14,041 bases of DNA, taken from assembly GCA_023489425.1 (NCBI GenBank), contig JAMDCG010000054.1:1-14041 (forward strand), in the 5' to 3' direction. This stretch comes from Thermoplasmatota archaeon (GTDB taxonomy: Archaea; Thermoplasmatota; Thermoplasmata; Thermoplasmatales; Thermoplasmataceae). A program made the translations under genes and the position numbers. Below, in pieces: positions 12,398 through 14,041 of the stretch (positions are counted from its first letter, which is position 1; each line of letters opens with the position of its first letter). The notes under the pieces were generated by a model. That model did no database searches. It was not told the DNA's origin and was given only the letters and a program-made list of their open reading frames with translations.

Positions 12398-13520
12398 TTA
12401 ACTTACCCCCAACTGCTGAATATGATTTCATTCTTATCTCATCTACTTCTCTTTCCGGATCTGAATCCTTTACTATTCCTGCCCCTGATCTGACGAAATA
12501 TCCATTTCCATTCCCATATATTGTTCGTATTGTCAATGCCATGTCCATTTTTTCTGGCTCAATCAAGCCTACACAACCTGCATATGGACCCCTTGGTGAT
12601 GTTTCAAGATCATTGATGATCCTTATGGCCCTGTCCTTTGGCGCTCCACTAACTGTGCCTGCTGGAAAAACTGCATTTATTATTTCGCTATTTTCAATAT
12701 CCCTTCTCAGCTTAGATCTAACCTGGCTAACTATATGCATTACTGATGAAAATTGCCTTATTTCCATTGATCTTTCCACGTGAACTGTACCGTAATCTGA
12801 AATTTTCCCAAGATCATTTCTGGCAAGGTCCACAAGCATTCTGTGTTCCAGAAGTTCTTTTTGGTCTGATAGTAGATCCTTTGCAATCTCCTCATTTTCT
12901 GATTCATCGATGGAAATCCTTCGGGTACCGGCAATAGGTTCTATCATGAGATCTGTCCTATCTCTGGTTATAAGATTTTCCGGAGAACTTCCAAATATTT
13001 CATATTCATTGAATTTGAAATAATATACATATAATGATCTATCAGTTCTCAGGAATGTTCTAACCATATCCAAAGGATCAAGTGAAAATGGCCCGAATTC
13101 CCTTGATACGACAACCTGAAGTGCTTCGCCATTTCTTATCCTTTCTCTTGCTGCTATTATTTTCTCTTCCATTTCATGATCCTTCACATTTTCCTGCATA
13201 GGTGAGTGGACTGCTGTTGCAGACCTTGTGTACCTGCCCTTTAACGTTCCCTCAGGGTTCAGCGTTAATACTGGCGGGAACAGACCTTCCTTTGCCTTCG
13301 ATTTAAATATACTGTTTACAAGTGAGAACGAAAGAATGACGGGTGTTTCTTTTTGTATTTTACTAAAGATTGATGTGTCACTGGCTTCAATCACATCTGT
13401 ACCGGTGATCAGGGTTTCCTCTCCTGTTATTCTCTGATCATCAGTGAACTTACAGAAATACGCGAAGTTTCTGTTATTCTTTTTAAGATCCTCCACTATT
13501 TCTAAGATTTCACTTTCCAT
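12378..13520 (-). CDS. trpE: Anthranilate synthase component I
   Basis: Chorismate-binding subunit that makes anthranilate with TrpG; about 380 residues from the chosen start. The C-terminal chorismate-binding domain is complete: RIRNGEALQVVVSREF, EIFGSSPENLI, IEPIAGTRRI, LVDLARNDLGKI, MHIVSQVRS, the AVFPAGTVSGAPKDRA block (276-291) and YAGCVGLI. The N-terminal domain is short and poorly conserved, and the usual LLES-type tryptophan-binding motif is not evident, so feedback control may be altered. The frame runs up to an ATG at 13589, but the ATG at 13520 has GGGAGG six bases upstream and reduces the overlap with trpF to 11 bp. I therefore use it. The 3' end overlaps trpG. Confidence 0.94.
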   Translation of the reverse strand: MESEILEIVEDLKKNNRNFAYFCKFTDDQRITGEETLITGTDVIEASDTSIFSKIQKETPVILSFSLVNSIFKSKAKEGLFPPVLTLNPEGTLKGRYTRSATAVHSPMQENVKDHEMEEKIIAARERIRNGEALQVVVSREFGPFSLDPLDMVRTFLRTDRSLYVYYFKFNEYEIFGSSPENLITRDRTDLMIEPIAGTRRISIDESENEEIAKDLLSDQKELLEHRMLVDLARNDLGKISDYGTVHVERSMEIRQFSSVMHIVSQVRSKLRRDIENSEIINAVFPAGTVSGAPKDRAIRIINDLETSPRGPYAGCVGLIEPEKMDMALTIRTIYGNGNGYFVRSGAGIVKDSDPEREVDEIRMKSYSAVGGKLNEDIVN

Positions 13521-14041
13521 ATCCAGCCTCCCTGAAAAAGTTCCTGATCTTAGAAGCATCTTTTTTGCCAGGATATGCTTCGAGCCCACTGCTTGCGTCT
13601 ATAAATCCTGGATGGTAATCCATAATTTTTTTTAAATTTTCTATATTTATTTTTCCCGCAACACCGACCTTCTTATTTAAGAAGGGTTCTATATCACTCA
13701 TCTTATCTACTATGCCACTCCTGCTTTCAAGAAGTACAAGATCTGCATTATGTGATCTTTCCCTCATTGTGTCTGATTCTATTACCTCTCGATCGACATC
13801 AATAACTGAGATTATCTTTCTTCCATCCTCTCTTACTTTTTCCATATCCTGAGCGGAGTTTGGAAAGTGCAGTTGAGCATAATCTTCTCCCGAGTCATAT
13901 TTCAATGATGTTTCCAGATCTGTATAAACTGAGGCAACGTTCATTCCATATTCCTTTAGTTCCTTCACCAGTTCCATTGATCCTTTTCTGGGTGATAGAT
14001 CCGAAAGAACAACTCCTATTATGGCAGCTCCCGAGTCACTG
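13510..14041 (-). CDS. trpF: Phosphoribosylanthranilate isomerase, start beyond the window
   Basis: Third enzyme of the tryptophan branch, isomerising N-phosphoribosylanthranilate. The frame stays open to the window edge (SDSGAAIIGVVLSDLSPRKG before the first Met), so about 176 C-terminal residues are visible and the N-terminal Lys-Cys-Gly motif with the catalytic Cys lies outside. Recognisable parts are the LSPRKGS loop, VGVAGKINIENLKKIM (phosphate site, where AGG is usual), and FIDASSGLEAYPGKKD near the C terminus. The strand normally reading LLD with the general-acid Asp reads VLLESRSG, and the GGTG/GGSG-type loop after it is shortened. The protein is divergent yet keeps the family fold. 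It overlaps trpE by 11 bp. It is the first trp gene visible, and the operon promoter is outside the window. Confidence 0.88.
   Translation of the reverse strand, partial: SDSGAAIIGVVLSDLSPRKGSMELVKELKEYGMNVASVYTDLETSLKYDSGEDYAQLHFPNSAQDMEKVREDGRKIISVIDVDREVIESDTMRERSHNADLVLLESRSGIVDKMSDIEPFLNKKVGVAGKINIENLKKIMDYHPGFIDASSGLEAYPGKKDASKIRNFFREAGYGK

Noticed and set aside
12364..12783. A 139-codon plus-strand ORF across the trpE/trpG junction
   Set aside because: It is antisense to the most conserved part of trpE, with Ser/Pro/Ile-rich low-complexity translation and no family resemblance.
1..14041. CRISPR arrays, transposase genes, rRNA genes
   Set aside because: No regularly spaced direct repeats, no terminal inverted repeats with a transposase ORF, and no rRNA-like sequence were seen on either strand.

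Overview
The window looks like a chromosome segment of an archaeon of the order Thermoplasmatales or a close relative (Ferroplasma/Thermoplasma/Cuniculiplasma-like). The grounds are an archaeal gene set (eL18-uL13-uS9-RpoN, a short stand-alone DAHP synthase, an HTH_10 regulator, an AqpM-like aquaporin), AT-rich DNA, and two kinds of start. First genes of transcripts tend to have a TATA-like box about 26 bp before the start codon (leaderless). Internal operon genes have Shine-Dalgarno sequences resembling GGAGGTGATC. The genus was not determined.

Layout. 1-844 (+): 3' part of an aldo/keto reductase. 970-2572 (-): two membrane-protein genes, a VTT/DedA-family protein and an AqpM-like aquaporin. 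2748-4314: an accessory patch with the decayed C-terminal end of an archaeal tyrosine integrase (+), then a two-gene operon (-) of a Panacea/SocA-like (DUF4065) protein and a PIN-domain protein, which I read as a toxin-antitoxin module. 4315-4640 is non-coding and carries a strong orphan TATA box and a perfect inverted repeat. 4641-4712 (-): tRNA-Pro(GGG).

4728-7698 (-): an information-processing cluster, transcribed as FKBP-type prolyl isomerase, TrmJ-like tRNA methyltransferase, eL18, uL13, uS9, RpoN, tRNA-Pro. 7778-9478 (-): pyruvate kinase with an extra C-terminal domain. It is divergent from an HTH_10 regulator with a CxxC motif (9598-10215, +). A 13-bp palindrome lies between their two promoters.

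10332-14041 (-): a tightly packed, partly overlapping tryptophan operon, trpF (cut by the window edge)-trpE-trpG-trpC-DAHP synthase. It couples the first committed step of the shikimate pathway to the tryptophan branch.

Most of the window is core archaeal metabolism and translation. The accessory patch at about 2.75-4.6 kb is the part least explained by known biology: integrase remnant, PIN/Panacea pair, short repeats, and a neighbouring tRNA gene.
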